Shown piece after piece: positions 11,101 through 27,076 of a stretch of DNA of 64,000 bases (the stretch's first letter is position 1; each line of letters begins with the position of its first letter). The notes beneath the pieces were generated by a model that saw only the letters and a program-made list of their open reading frames with translations, was not told the DNA's origin and did not search any database. Location: NCBI GenBank assembly GCA_022393335.1, contig JAJEKB010001195.1, forward strand, positions 552,789 through 616,788. Reading direction: 5' to 3'. Position numbers and translations under genes: made by a program. Source of the DNA: Macrotrachela quadricornifera (Eukaryota; Rotifera; Eurotatoria; Philodinida; Philodinidae).

Positions 11101-14100
11101 TTAGCTTACTCAGCAAATTCGAGGCAAAAATGAACAGATTCTTATGGAAAGACGTGAACGTTTATTAGCTGATTTACAAAATATTCAACGTCGTGTTGAT
11201 GCATTTGCTGATTATGGCGAATTAACCATGATGGATCAATATGCTTTAGATGTTAGAAATATTCAAAAGAAAATTGTTACTCTTGAAAATGAAATTGAAT
11301 GGATTAATCAAGTATAAAATAAAATTTTTTATTTGTTCTATTCTTTTGTATTCATTTTTCTAGGAAGAAGCTCAATTTCGAATGGCAAAAACAGAATTTC
11401 CGCAATTAGATGCAATAAAAACAGCTGTTGACCCATATTATCGTTTATTTACAACAGTTCGTAAATGGCAAATCTCTGAAAAGAAATGGACGGATGGTTC
11501 ATTTCTTGATTTAAATTCCGAAAAAGTTGAAGCGGAAGTTGAAGAATATTCACGTGAAATATTTAAAATTAAAAAAACATTTACAAATTTAGTTAAAAAG
11601 AAAAAACTTGAATTAGCAAATCGAGTTATGGAAAAACGTAAAGCACGAGGTATGTAAAAAAAAATTGTTTTTTTCTTATTAGAAACCAAAAGAAATAAAT
11701 AATAAAAATCTAAAATAGAAATAAGAAATAGAAAAATATACTAAAAATGAGTTTAGGAAAAAAACGTATGGAAGAAGAAGCTGCTGGTGGAACTACTGCA
11801 GCTGAACCAGAAGCTGCTGATGAAGATGAACGTGAATTAGAGAAACTTGAAAAAAGTGATCCAGAAATGTTACGTGTTTGTACAACTATATTAGACCAAC
11901 TTGATACTTTTAAGGTTTGCCTGTGTGTAAAAATGACTAAATCTCAGAGTTTTTATACCTTATATGTGTGTGTGTATGTATTTATCAACTTGTCTTTTTT
12001 TTGCTTTTATTAACATTGCACTTGCTTGATATGACGTGTGTGCGTATATATATTAGATCCGCACAAAGCTGCCGAACAAGAAGAAATCCAGCAGCAAATG
12101 GAAAGCTATGGAGATCTTCTTTTTGAATTGCTTGCCAAAGTCGAAGCTTCGATACGTAACTTTAAGGTGTGTTTTTGTGTTTTTTTTTCTAATCTATCTT
12201 AACTACTTATTTAAAATTAACAAGTTCAATAGAAAAATATATACTTTATTTTTATAGGAACATTTACCTGTAATAAGTATATTATGTAATCCGGGTATTC
12301 GTGATCGTCATTGGGAAAAAATGTCAGCTATATTTGAACGTAATATTAAACCAGATACAGGTACAACACTTCGAAAAGTTTTACAACTTGGCTTAGAACC
12401 ATATATGGAACAATTTGAACAAGTTAGCGCCGGAGCATCAAAAGTATGATTGAATAATAGAAAAAAAAAGAATATTTTATGAAAAGAATATTTTTCTTAG
12501 GAATTTTCATTAGAAAAAGCTTTAAGAAAAATGCAAGAAGATTGGGAACCTGTTATGTTTAATACAAGTAAATATAAAGAAACAGGTTTAACAATATTAT
12601 CATCTGTTGATGATATTCAAACAATTCTTGATGATCATATTGTTAAAACACAAACAATGAAAGGAAGTCCATTTATCAAACCATTCGAAGAAGAAATTAA
12701 AGTAAGTTTTTAGATTTAATTATTGCTATCGAACGTTTTTAATACTAACATATTAATCTTGATAGTATTTCACCATTTCGGATAGAAGTTTTGATAAAAA
12801 ATATATTGAATTATTACTAGAGTGGTATTGAGTCCAAGTACTTCGAGCTCAGTCTCGATTTTCTAAATTTTATCTTTTCCTAAGAATTTTATTATTTATG
12901 TTATTATACAGCAATATCTCTGTATTATTTATATTTGAAATTCACTATTATACTTTCTTCGTATACGTTTTTCTAACTAATCAATGTTACTTAACAAGAG
13001 AAAATATCCTTAGAGGAAGCAGTCAATTTCTATCAATGATATGTAGATGCTACCGTTAATAGAAAGATAATATTGAATCATGCTTACTTTGAATTAATTT
13101 GACTCTAATCAATTTATACTTCTAATTCTTTCAGGCTTGGGAAGCTAGACTTCTACTAATTCAAGCTATTATTGATGTTTGGCTTAAAGTTCAAGCAAAT
13201 TGGCTGTAAATTTTTTTTCTTTTTTTTTCTAAATATCAATACTTTTTTATTTTTAGCTATTTGGATCCAATTTTTTCATCTGAAGATATAAAGTAAATAT
13301 TATTTGTTGAACAAAAAATATTCATTAATATTAACTTTTTTTAGTCAACAAATGCCAGAAGAAGGTCGTCTTTTTTCCACAGTAGATCGAAATTATAAAG
13401 ATATAATGCGTCATCTTGACAAAGATCAACATGTATATATTTGATAAACATTTAATTATTCTATTATATGATTGATTTATTTCATTGTTTTTTCTAAGGT
13501 TATGGCAGCAACTGGTCTATCTGGTTTATTAGATAAATTAAATGATAGTCATACTTTACTTGAAAAGATTAATAAAGGTTTAAATGCATATTTAGAAAAG
13601 AAACGTTTATTTTTTCCTCGATTTTTTTTCTTATCAAATGATGAAATGCTTGAAATTCTTTCTGAAACAAAAGATCCAACACGTGTTCAACCACATTTAA
13701 AAAAACTTTTTGAAGGAATTGCTAAACTTGATTTTGATTCAAAAGTTGATATACATGCAATGATGTCAAGTGAAGGAGAAAAAATTAAATTTATACGTTC
13801 AATAAGTACATCGGAAACCAAAGGTGCTGTAGAAAAATGGCTTATACAAGTTGAAGATGTTATGCTTAAATCAGTTCGACATGTTATTGAACAAGCTTAT
13901 GTTGCTTATCCAAATGAATATCGTAGTGAATGGGTTACAAATTGGCCTGGACAAGTTGTTTTATGTGTTTCACAAATTTATTGGACAACTGAAGTACAAG
14001 AAGCATTAGCAACTGGTGTTAAAGGACTTTCGTATGTTTATTATGATGAAATTATTTATTTGATTGATTTTTACTTTTTTTTTTCAAAATAGAGAATATT

Positions 14101-17100
14101 TTTCAAAACTTGAAATACAATTAGGTGATATTGTTGAACTTGTACGTGGAAAATTAAATAAACAAACACGTATAACACTTGAAGCTTTAGTCGTTATTGA
14201 TGTACATGCAAAAGATACAGTTAAAGATTTAGTTAATAAACAAGTACAATCAGAAAATGATTTTAATTGGTTAGCACAATTAAGATATTATTGGGAAGAA
14301 TCAGATTGTCGAGTTCGAATAACTAATGCTGCAGTTAAATATTGTTATGAATATTTGGGAAATACACCACGGTAAATAATTTGTAATCAATATAAAGTTA
14401 AAAAAAAAAAGAAAATTTATTTTTATTTAGTCTTGTTATAACACCATTAACAGATCGTTGCTATCGTACACTTGTTGGAGCTTTTCATTTAAATTTAAAT
14501 GGTGCTCCAGAAGGACCTGCTGGAACAGGAAAAGTAAATTAAAATATATTTAAAAAAAAAAGAAACATATTTATGATTTAAACGTTTTTAGACAGAAACA
14601 ACAAAAGATCTTGCTAAAGCTCTTGCAGTTCAATGTGTTGTATTTAATTGTTCAGATACAATGGATTATAAAGGTATGGGCAAATTTTTCAAAGGTTTAG
14701 CATCATCAGGTGCATGGGCATGTTTTGATGAGTAAGTTATTTATTTTATATAAAATATATACATTAATTTATTTTAAAATAGATTCAATCGTATCGATCT
14801 TGAAGTATTATCAGTATGTATTTTGTTTCTCTCTTTTCTTTTAAATCTATTATCTATTAAAATATTTTTAGGTTATTGCTCAACAAATTTTACAAATTAT
14901 TCAAGCTATACAAGCTAAAGTTGAAAAATTTGAATTTGAAGGAACTGAACTTCGTCTTAATGCAAATTGTTACGTTTGTATTACTATGGTAAATCATTTA
15001 TTTTTCCTTTATTATTTATTTAAAAAAACCAAACAAAAAATTTATTTTTCAGAATCCTGGTTATGCTGGTCGATCAGAATTACCTGATAATTTAAAAGTA
15101 CTCTTTCGTCCTGTAGCTATGATGGTTCCTGATTATGGTCTTATTTCTGAAATATCATTGTATTCATATGGTTTTATGAGAGCTCGCCCACTTTCAGTAA
15201 AAATTGTCACTGTTTATAAATTATGTTCAGGTATATATGAAAAACGAAAAAAAAAAAACTCGAATTTAATTTGTTTCATTTTTAGAACAACTTTCATCAC
15301 AATATCATTATGATTATGGTATGCGTGCTGTTAAATCAGTTCTTTGGGCAGCTGGAGCTTTAAAACAAAAATATCCAACTGAAGATGAAGATATTTTAGT
15401 TCGTAGAAGAATCTATTTATATATATATATCATTATTTATATAATCTTTAGATTCTTCGAAGTATAATCGATGTCAATTTACCAAAATTTTTAGCACATG
15501 ATATACCTTTATTTAATGGTATTATTAGTGATTTATTTCCTGGTATAACTTTACCAAAACCAGATTATGACGTTATTAATGCAAATATGATTGAAATATG
15601 TCAAAATAAAAATTTACAAGCAACAGAAGCATTTATGACTAAAGTAACGCAAACATATGAAATGATGTTAGTTCGACATGGTTTTATGCTTGTTGGAGAA
15701 CCATTTGCTGGTAAAAGTATGGTTTTACAAGTTTTAGCTGAAACATTAACATTAATGAATCAAAAAGGATTAGCTGATGAACTTAAAGTTCAATATAAAG
15801 TTATTAATCCAAAAGCTATTACAATTGGACAATTATATGGAAATTTTGGTTTGTATTTAATAAATAAAGAAAAAAATTAAAAAAACAAATTTTTTTTTTC
15901 ATTTAGATTTGGTATCACATGAATGGAATGATGGTGTATTAGCTAATACATTTCGAGATTTTGCAATGACTGAAAATCCTGATAGAAAATGGGTTATTTT
16001 TGATGGACCTGTTGATGCTGTTTGGATTGAAAATATGAATACTGTACTAGATGATAATAAAAAATTATGTTTAACAAGTGGAGAAATTATTCAAATGTCA
16101 AATGTTATGTCAATGATTTTTGAAGTTATGGATTTATCACAAGCATCAGTATGTATTTGAAATGAAAAAATAAACGAAGATTTTAAGTTCATATATGATT
16201 ATTTATTTTTAGCCTGCTACAGTTTCTCGTTGTGGTATGATTTATTTAGAACCACGTGTGTTAGGTTGGAGACCATTAGTTGAATCATGGGTTAATGGTG
16301 AAATAGCTGAACCATTAAAAATGTATAAAAATGAAATTTTAGCTCTTTTTGATTTTCTTGTTCCACAATGTCTTGGTATATATTGATCTTTTATATTTAA
16401 AAAAATTGATTAATTTTCCTTGTTTTGTTTTTTATAATAGATCATATTCGACATGTAACAAAAGAACTTAATCCAACTGGAGATTCAAGTTTAGTTCGTG
16501 GTATGATGAATTGGATAAATATGTGTATGGGTGAAGCATTAAAAGATGAAGAAGAACCAGAAAAAAATAAAAATGTACGTTCATGGCTTATTTATACAGC
16601 ACAATGGGCTTGTATTTGGTCAATTGGTGCAACAGGTGATACAGATAGTCGAACAAAATTTGATTTATTTTTTCGTGATTTATTACGTGGAAAATTTGAA
16701 CCTATACCAGATATATTTCAAGGTAAATTTGATCTTCAAATACCAGAAAAAGGTTTTGTCCATGATTATTATTTTGCTTATAAAAATCGTGGTGATTGGT
16801 TTCCATGGGAAAATTTAATGAAAGCAGCTGAAGGTACTGGTGGTACAACAGTATCAATGAAAAATATTCGTCGATATATTGTACCGACTGTTGATACAAC
16901 AAGAGTTAATTATATGCTTGATCTTGTTGTACCAAGTAAACGACCAATATTATTTGTTGGACCAACTGGAACGGGAAAAAGTGCTTATGTACAAAATTAT
17001 TTAATGAATAAAATAGATAAAGAACAATATATGGCATTCTTTATTAACTTTAGTGCACAAACTTCCAATAATCAAGTTCAGGTAAAAAAATTGAAACAGA

Positions 17101-20100
17101 AAAACTTATTTTCTGGATATTTGATCTTTTTTGACTTATAAATGATCGGATCCGATCGATTATACCACTTTCGATTCGATAAAATTTCAAAAAAATGATC
17201 AGTCATCATTAGAGCTGACTGCTTGAAAATAGGTTTAGATTCTCAAAATATTACAGGAATTGACAAAGTCAGTTCACACATAGTGGAGAAAAATAGGGCA
17301 ATACAGAAACAAAAAAAAGAGAATAGGATAGAATGAGAAAAATCTATTCATCTTTCTCATAGAAGGTAAGAAAAAATTGAGAACAAAGTTGATGTGGAGA
17401 CTAGACTTCGAGTTGAATATGGGTTTTATCAGAGTCAATCTCATTAATAATAAATTATTTAGCTTGCCTACACAATTAACAGATGATGATACTGTTAGAT
17501 CTAAAATCTATAGATACAAATCATATCCTCTCAAGTGAGTTTATATACGATTTATCTTTGTATAGTACAGTTTCGAAATTTGATACATAGTCTAGAACCA
17601 CAGAAAAAACTTTCCAATTTGTTGACATATGATAAGTACAATAATTTCTTTTAGGATATCATTATGTCACGTCTTGATCGTCGTCGTAAAGGTACATTTG
17701 GTCCACCGATGATGAAAAAAGCAGTTTTCTTTGTTGATGATATGAATATGCCACAAAAAGATAAATATGGTGCACAAGGTCCAATTGAATTACTTCGTCA
17801 ATTTATGGATCATGGCCATTGGTTAGTTCTTTTTATTTTAGCATTGAAATACAAAAATTAAAATGCAACAACTAATTTTTCTATTTGATATTTTGTTTTA
17901 AGGTATGATCGTAAAGATACAACAAGAATTAATCTTGAAGATATTCAATTTATTTCTGCAATGGGTCCACCAGGTGGTGGACGAAATGTTGTTACACCAA
18001 GATTTATTCGACATTTTATGACTATTGCAATAAATCCATTTACTGATGAAACTTTAACAAAAATATTTTCGACACTTTTTTCAGTTTATATTCGAGTTTG
18101 TTATTCAAATAAGAATTTTCGAAATAAATAAATAAATTATTTAGGGACAAGAATTTACTTCAGATTATTTAACAATTGGTAATCAAATTGTTCAATCAAC
18201 ACTACAAGTTTATAATGCAGCTGCTAGTTCACTTTTACCAACACCAGCTAAATCTCATTGTAAATAAGATTTATTTAATTTGAAAGAAAAAAAAATAATG
18301 AAAATATTTTTAGATATTTTTAATTTACGTGATTTTTCACGTGTTATTCTTGGTTGTTGTTTAATTCGAAAATCCGAAGTTGAATCAAAACGAACATTTA
18401 TTCGGTAAAAGAAAAACTAATTTTCTTGTTTCTTATTATTAATAAAACAAAATCAAATTAATGCTTCTTTTTTTATTATGTAGATTATGGGTACATGAAA
18501 CAATGCGTGTTTTTTATGATCGTTTAATAGATGATAAAGATCGTACATGGCTTGTTGAGTAAGTAATATTAATATGATTTATTAATAACTTAAACTTGCT
18601 TTTTTAAGAGCGGTAAAAGGTTGTGTTAAAGATATTTTTAAAGAAAGTTTTGATGCTGTATTTGAACATTTGGCTAATAGTGGAAGAGGTGGTGGAAAAG
18701 TAAATATTATTGATAATATATTGATATAATTTTTCTCATCTGTTTTTTGTTTTCTGAAGGTAACAGAAGAAGATTTACGTAGTTTATTATTTGGTGATTT
18801 TCTTCGTCCTGATCTTGAAGTTGAAGAACGTTTTTATGAAGAAGTCAAAGTTATTGATACAATGTATTCAATTGTTGAAAAAGCTGTTGAAGAATATAAT
18901 AGTACACATAAAACAAAAATGAATTTAGTTGTATTTCGTTATGTACTTGAACATTTATCACGTATTTGTCGTATACTTCGTTTACCTGGTGGAAATGCAT
19001 TATTAGTTGGTGTTGGTGGTAGTGGAAGACAATCATTAACAAGACTTGCTGCTGCTATGGCTAATTATGATGTTCATCAACCTGAAATTACAAAAAATTA
19101 TGGTGTTGTAGAATTTCGTGAAGATTGTAAAAAAGTTATGAAGATGGCCGGTGCACAAAATAAACCAACAGTTTTTCTTTTAACAGATTCTCAGATAAAA
19201 GATGAAAGATTTTTAGAAGATATTGATTCATTATTAAATACAGGTGAAGTACCAAATTTATTTGCTGCTGATGAACGTGGTGAAATTATGGAAGCTGTTG
19301 CGGGACAAGCAGCAGCATCTCAAACAGAGGGTGATAAAAATACAGATTTTGGTCCATTAGCTTTATTTCAATTTTTTGTTAATCGTGTTCGAGATAATCT
19401 TCATATTGTACTTGCTTTTTCACCTATTGGAGATGCATTTCGTTCACGTTTAAGACAATTTCCATCACTTATCAAGTAAGACAAAAACAAATTAATACAT
19501 GAATATAGTTCTATTATATATTTTCATGCAAATAAGGAAACAGAATCTGAAATAAAATAAGATTCAGCATTCCATATTGTTTCGATCTTTGATAGTGATA
19601 TTATGATCTAACCAAAGTAGAAAGAAAACCTTATATTTTCTGGTTTATTTTAACATACAAAAAAAAATCTTTGAATTTGTTTTCAAATTTTATATTATAT
19701 ATTATGTGTTTATTGAAAAAATCTTTTCAACTCATTAATATTATTCTTTATTTCAGTTGTTGTACACTCGATTGGTTTCAAGCATGGCCTGAAGATGCTT
19801 TAGAACGTGTAGCTAAAAAATATTTAGAACAAGTTGATATAAAAGATACAGAAAAAGACGCATGTGTTGACATTGTAAAATATTTTCATACAAGTGTACA
19901 AAAATTATCTGAAAAATTTTATTCAAAATTACAACGATATAATTATGTAACACCAACATCTTATCTTCAAGCAATATCAGGTTTTAAAATGTTAATAACA
20001 CAAAAACAAAATGAAATTATGGCTGCTAAAAAACGTTATGTTAAAGGTCTTGATCAATTAGCTTTTGCTGAAACACAAGTAAATATATAAAATTTATTAT

Positions 20101-23100
20101 TTAATTAAAAAGAAAAAGAATACCTTTTCTTTTTTCAATTATTTTTTAGGTTGGAAAAATGCGTATTGAACTAGAAGCATTACAACCACAATTACAAGAA
20201 AGTGCAAAACAAACAGCAGCTATGTTAGTTGATATTGAAATTCAATCAAAACAAGCTGGACAAACACGTGAAGTTGTTGTTGCTGAAGAAGCTGTTGTTA
20301 ATGCAAAAGCTATTGATGCTAATAAACTTAAAGTAATATTTATTGAATTTTATTATTATATTCATGAATTATTCATTTAATAGGAAGAATGTGAACATGA
20401 TCTTTCAGCTGCTATGCCTGCTCTTGAAGCAGCTATAAATGCATTAGATACTCTTAAACCAGCTGATATAACAGAAATTCGTACAATGCAACAACCACCA
20501 AGTACAGTACGAAAAGTTCTTGCATCAGTTTGTGTATTAACAAATCGACCACCTGATAGAAAACCTGATCCAAATAATCCTGGAAAAAAAATTATTGATT
20601 TTTGGGGACCAGCTAAAAAAGCTCTTGGTGAAATGGATTTTATAAATCAACTTAAAACATTTGATAAAGATCATATAGCACCTGAAGTTATGAGAAAATT
20701 ACGTGAAGAATATTTAACAGATGCTGATCTTGAACCAAAACGTGTCATGCAAGCATCAGTTGCTGCACATGGTTTAATTTTATTTGTTCGAGCTATGGAT
20801 GTTTATGATCGTATAGCAAAAGAAGTTGCACCAAAAAAAGTTAAACTTGAAGAAGTTGATAGAGAAGTACGAGAACTTGAAGCAACATTAGCAGAAAAAC
20901 GTTCACAATTAGCACAAGTCGAGTATGTTATTATTATTATTATTATTTTATTTAATAAATAAAATATATTATTTTATTAGAAATCGTTTACGTAAACTTC
21001 AAGAAGATCTTGATTCTGCACAAAAACGTAAAGAACAATTAGAATTTGAAGTTGATCTTTGTGCAAAAAAATTAGTTCGTGCACAAAAATTAATTGGTGG
21101 TTTAGGTGGAGAAAAAACACGTTGGACATTAGCGGCAGAAAATTTACAAAAAATTTATGATAATTTACTTGGTGATGTTTTAGTTTCATCAGGTGTTATT
21201 GGTTATTTAGGTGCATTTACCAGTGCATTTCGTGATGAAGCCACTCAGTAAATATAATGTTTTCTTTTTTTCTTGCTGTAAATGAAGAAGTCTTAATCAA
21301 TATTGTTTTTTTCGATAGAATACTTGAGGTTAATTTGAAAGTTTTTTTGCAGAAATATATAACAATAGAACATGTTTCAATTCCTTGATAATTTGAAAAG
21401 TATTGATTGCAACGTTAAAAATATGAAGATTTTAACAGTAACCCTGAGATATATATATTAGTTTAGAGGCAAAATTTTCTATTACAGAGTAAAAAGTACA
21501 CAAAGATCAAACCTTTTATTTACAGAGTTCAATAAATTCTGTTCACAAGCAGGAATCCGAGATGGATCGACCTCAATGCCATGAACTTAGAGTGGGAACA
21601 CTTGTTTTTCCTAAAGTCAATAAAATGATGTTTTAGACACTTTTCTTATTCTCAATTATCTTGATACATTGCCATACATTCTTCTACTAATAAATAACGA
21701 TTCACATGTCTATAATTATGTCAAAGCTAGAATGTTTTTCTTTGATTTTGCTGTAAACGTGTCGCATAACAATCTCAGCATAGATCTCAACTCCATCGAT
21801 GACTGTAATAATGAAATTTTAAAGATAAACTTTATGAAATTTGAGTAGTCATTAGAGAAAATTTAAAAGTAAATAATTCAAAAATGACCCGAAATAATGC
21901 GTTATTCTTCAACAAATATCTTATGTCAAGATTATCCAAAGATTATTGCATAAGTCAAACCAACCAGAAACATTTAACATGAAGTTTTTATGTGGTTGAC
22001 ATAGGTAGTAGCACGCCTTCTAATGAGAAAACAAACCGTACAAGACTTGTTCCTTATGCCCAAATATTGTTATCTGAAGGAAAAAAACCTTTTGACATTT
22101 TAGCTTCTTTGCATGAAGATCGATCAAAGAGCCATCATACTCCGTTTGTGATCGAAAAATACGACCAAAGGATTCAAATTTAGCTATGTTTACGTCATTA
22201 GGACACATTCTACTTGAGCATATGAAATATTTCAAAAATCTATAATAAATATTTGAACGTTTGTAAATAATATATCCTTTTTTGTAATTTAGTGCTTGGA
22301 TCAATTTATGTAAAAAGAAGAAATTACCATGTTCTGATGCTGAAAAATATTCTTTAGCTGAAACACTTGGTGAACCAATTAAAATTCAAGTAAAATTATG
22401 ATTTTTTTTTGTTAATATCAATTTATATTAAAATTTATTTTCTATCTCTCATCTAATTTAAAGGCATGGAATATAAATGGTTTACCAAAAGATGCATTTT
22501 CAGTTGATAATGCTGTTACAATTCAAAATTCAAATCGTTGGCCATTAATGATTGATCCACAAAATCAAGCAAATCGTTGGATAAAAAATTCTTATGCTCA
22601 ACAAAATTTAAAAGTTGTTAAATTAACTGATAATGATTTTATGCGTCAATTAGATAATTGTATTCAATTGGGTTTACCATTATTAATTGAAAATGTTGGT
22701 GAAGATTTAGATCCATCACTTGAACCAATATTACTTAAACAAGTATTTAAACAAGGTAAATTTTCAAATAAAAATATATTTGAAGAAAATTAAAAAAAAC
22801 TTTCTTTTTTGTTTATAAATTTAGGTGGTGTGGAAATGATTCGTTTAGGTGATAAAATTATTGAATATTCAAAAGATTTTAAATTATTTATTACAACTAA
22901 ATTACGAAATCCACATTATTTACCAGGTTTAATTTATTTATTTTTTTATATATATTTTTAAAATTGATTTTAACTTTTAATTTTTTTCTTCAGAAATTTC
23001 TACTAAAGTTACTTTACTTAATTTTATGATTACATCTGAAGGTCTTCAAGATCAATTACTTGGTATATAATAAATTGAAAATTAACAAATTCCTTGTTTA

Positions 23101-26100
23101 TGTTATTTCTTTTTTAGGTATTGTTGTTGCAAAAGAACGACCAGAATTAGAAGAAGAACGTCAAGCATTAATTATAACTCAAGCCGAAAATCAACGTTTA
23201 TTAAAAGAAGCTGAAGATAAAATTTTATTTACACTTAGTTCATCAGAAGGAAATATTCTGGAAGATGAAGCTGCTATTGAAACACTTGATTCATCAAAAT
23301 TAATTTCTGATGAAATATCAAAAAAACAAAAAATTGCAGAAGAAACAGCAAAAAAAATTGAAGCATCTAGACAAGATTATAAACCAATAGCCGAATATTC
23401 AGCTATATTATTTTTTTGTCTCAATGATTTACCAAATATTGATCCAAGTAAAAAAATTTCTTTCAAAATAAAATGGTTTTTTTTAATTTTTCATATGAAC
23501 ATTTTTAGTGTATCAATATTCTTTACAATGGTTTATTAATTTATATATTAATTCTATTAATGACAGGTTTTTTTTTCAAAAAATTTTCATTGCTTTTTTT
23601 TGATTTTCTAATTATTAAATTTTAGTTTAAAATCAAAAATTCTTGCACGACGTTTAAAAAATCTTCAAGAACATTTTACTTATAATTTATATACAAATGT
23701 TTGTCGATCATTATTTGAAAAAGATAAATTACTTTTCTCATTCATATTATGTACTAGTATAATGCTGTAAATAAGAATATATATATTTAAATTAATTTAA
23801 TTTATTAATGAAAATATTTTATTTTTTAGTGCTCGACGAGAAATGGATAAAGCAGAATATCTCTTCTTTCTAACAGGTGGAATTGGTTTAGAAAATAAAC
23901 ATAAAAATCCAGGTCAAGGTTGGCTTTCAGATAAATCTTGGGATGAATTATGTCGTTTATCTGATTTACCGAAATTTGTTGGACTTCGGTAAAATAAATT
24001 TTATATGAAAAATAATTTTTCTATTATCTTCTTTTTAGTGAAAGTTTTGAATCAAATATTGAAACTTTTAAATCAATCTATGATGCAAAAGATCCAATGA
24101 CAGTTGAATTACCTGCACCATGGAATGAAAAATTAGATCAATTTCAAAAGATGACTATTGTTCGTGTTATACGTCCAGATAAAGTTGTACAAATGGTTGT
24201 TGAATTTGTTAAAAAAAATTTAGGACAAAAATTTGTTGAACCACCACCATTTGATTTATCGAAAAGTTTTAATGATTCACATGCATTAGCACCAATTGTC
24301 TTTATACTATCACCTGGTGCTGATCCAATGGCTCAATTAGTTAAAATTGCTAAAGATAAAGGATTTTTTGAAAAAAAATTTCATTATATATCACTTGGTC
24401 AAGGACAAGTTTGTCATCTTAATATTATTTTTTTAAAAATAATTTTGAAGATTTATTTTTTTTTCTAAGGGTCCATTTGCTTCAGCAATGATTCAACGAG
24501 CACAAGGTGATGGTGGTTGGGTATGTTTGCAAAATTGTCATTTAGCTGTTAGGTAAGTAATAAAAAATAAAAAGATTTCTTTTTATTTTAATATTAAATT
24601 AATTTATAATTTAGTTGGATGCAAACATTAGAAAAGATTTGCGAAGATTTTTCATCAGAAAATACAAATCCAGAATTTCGTCTTTGGTTAACATCATATC
24701 CATCTCCAAAGGTTATTAAAATTTAAAAGAAAAAAAGATTATATTTAATTTTTTTTATTTATGTTTAATTAGTTTCCAGTAACGATTTTACAAAATGGTG
24801 TTAGTAAGTATTGAAATAGTTTTCCTTTTTTTATTGAATAAATCAATAAATAAATTTAATGAATAGAACTAACAAATGAACCACCAACTGGTCTTCGAAT
24901 GAATATGTTACAATCGTATTTAAATGCACCAATATGTGAACCAACATTTTTTAATAAAATTGATGAAGGAAAAGATGCTGTATGGGAAAGACTTTTATTT
25001 GGTCTTTGCTTTTTTCATGCACTTGCACAAGAAAGAAGAAAATTTGGGTAAAAAACACATTATTTTTATTAATTAAAATTTAATTATAAAAAAAAATATT
25101 TTTAGACCACAAGGATTTAATATTCCATATGGTTTTAATGAGTCAGATCTTTTAATTTCTGTTCGACAACTTCAAGTATGTTTTTTTTTGTAGTTATAAA
25201 ATATAAAAATATTTCAAAAATCTATTGTAGATGTTTATCAATGAATATGCTGAAGTTCCATATGTAAGTATTTTATTTTCTTAAACAAATAAATTCCATG
25301 AAGAATCTTATACAGATCTATAAATGCTGAATTATTTTACATGTTTTTTTTTCATTTAGGATGCTATTCGTTATATGGCTGGTGAATGTAACTACGGAGG
25401 CCGATAAGTTTCTTTTCTTTTCCAAAATCTCTTTATCTTGCTTTTGTTTTTCTTTTTTTCACAGTAACTGATGATTGGGATCGTCGATGTTTAAGTACTA
25501 TTCTTTTTGATTTTTATAATCCTCAAGTAGCTGAAGTTCCTAAACATAAATTATCTCCAAGTGGTGTTTATTATGTTCCACCAAAAGGTACATATGAAGA
25601 ATATGTTGAATTTATTAAGAATTTACCATTAACTCAACATCCGGAAGTATTTGGTATGCATGAAAATGTTGATATATCAAAAGATTTACAAGCAACAAGA
25701 TTATTATTTGATTCAATTCTTTTAACAATGGGTTCAACAAGTGCTGAAGGTGGTGATACTGATAAGAAATTAAATGATATTGCTAATGATATTCTTTCAA
25801 AAGTAAATATTTTCAAAAATTTTTATTTTTTAAAAAATATTTTTTTATTTTTATTTAGTTACCAAATAATTTTAATTTGGAAGAAGCAATGAAAAAATAT
25901 CCAACACAATATAATGAAAGTATGAATACAGTTTTAGTACAAGAAATGGAACGATTTAATAAGTAAGAAAATTTTATAAAAAAAAAAATATTTTTTAATT
26001 TATTAATTTTTAAAGATTAATGACTGTTATTCGAACAAGTTTGCAAAATGTTATTAAAGCTATTAAAGGTTTAGTTGTTATGAATGTTGAATTAGAATCT

Positions 26101-26886
26101 TTAGCAAATAGTTTAATGATTGGTAAACAACCAGAAATATGGATTAAACAATCGTATCCATCATTAAAAAGTTTAGGTTCATATTATAATGATTTATTAG
26201 AACGTATTAAATTTTTACGAGTAAAAATTATTTATTTAAGTGATAACAAAAAGATTAATTTGAAATTTTTTTATTTTTATTTTAGACATGGTATGACACA
26301 GGAAAACCTCCTGTTTATTGGATTTCAGGCTTTTATTTTACACAAGCATTTTTAACTGGTGTTAAACAAAATTATGCTAGAAAATATACAATACCAATTG
26401 ATTTATTAACCTTTGAATTTGAGGTATAAAATCAATAAAAAAATTTTCGCATCTAATCAAACTTCTTTTGAATTTTTTTTAGGTTTTGAAAGTTAATAAA
26501 AGTGAAACAGCTCCAAATGATGGTGCATATATCAATGGTCTATTCGTTGATGGTGCACGATGGAATCAAGAAACGTAATAAATTTCTCTTTCTTTTTCTT
26601 ATCTATATATTTTTGATTTATATATAGCGGTTTACTCGATGAACAATTTCCAAAAATGCTCTACGAATCCATACCAATTATTTGGGTAAAACCAATTAAA
26701 ACAAATGAATTAAATACTCAAGGTACATATGAATGTCCAGTATATAAAACAAGTGAGCGACGTGGTGTACTTTCAACAACAGGACATTCAACAAATTTTG
26801 TTATGCCTGTTTATTTGCCAACAAATCAACCACCACAACATTGGATAAAACGTGGTGTTGCATTACTTTGTCAACTTGATGATTAA
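8145..26886 (+). CDS. DNAH7: Axonemal inner-arm dynein heavy chain, DNAH7/DNAH12/DNAH3 class
   Basis: This gene spans 18.7 kb in dozens of exons and encodes the ATPase motor of a single-headed inner dynein arm, which bends cilia. N-terminal tail and linker exons run to about 14,375, including [20 protein letters not shown]. Then come the AAA modules. The AAA1 P-loop GPAGTGK is at 14513-14533, split from the following TE by an intron, with Walker B ACFDEFNRI near 14720-14785. AAA2 is GEPFAGKS (15695-15718), AAA3 is GPTGTGKS (16959-16982) and AAA4 is GVGGSGRQS (19009-19035). The stalk coiled coils flank the microtubule-binding domain at about 20,000-21,100. The C-terminal domain includes [14 protein letters not shown] and STTGHSTNF and ends [14 protein letters not shown]. 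These C-terminal motifs resemble DNAH7 most in my recollection, but DNAH12 and DNAH3 are close. All P-loops look intact. Introns are mostly 50-90 nt, with longer ones at about 10,676-11,103, 12,702-13,134, 17,082-17,654, 19,477-19,755 and 21,250-22,292. The start ATG at 8145 is followed by a second ATG. Confidence 0.93.
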
Positions 26887-27076
26887 GACTCACAAAAAAA
26901 AAATTTTAGACTAAATTTTTTTTTTCGCTTTGTTTATTCTTATATACATTTTATTTTATTTTTTTTTCTCTCTTTGAAAAAAGAAAACAGATGAATTGAT
27001 TGTATATTGTCACTATCACTATAGAAATAATTAACATTAAGAAGAAAGAAAGACGAAATGAAGGAAATTTTTTAAA

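Noticed and set aside
16702..16902. Overlapping open frames on both strands within dynein (also 16546-16818 and 20977-21189)
   Set aside because: They lie inside a dynein exon whose main frame contains conserved AAA+ sequence.
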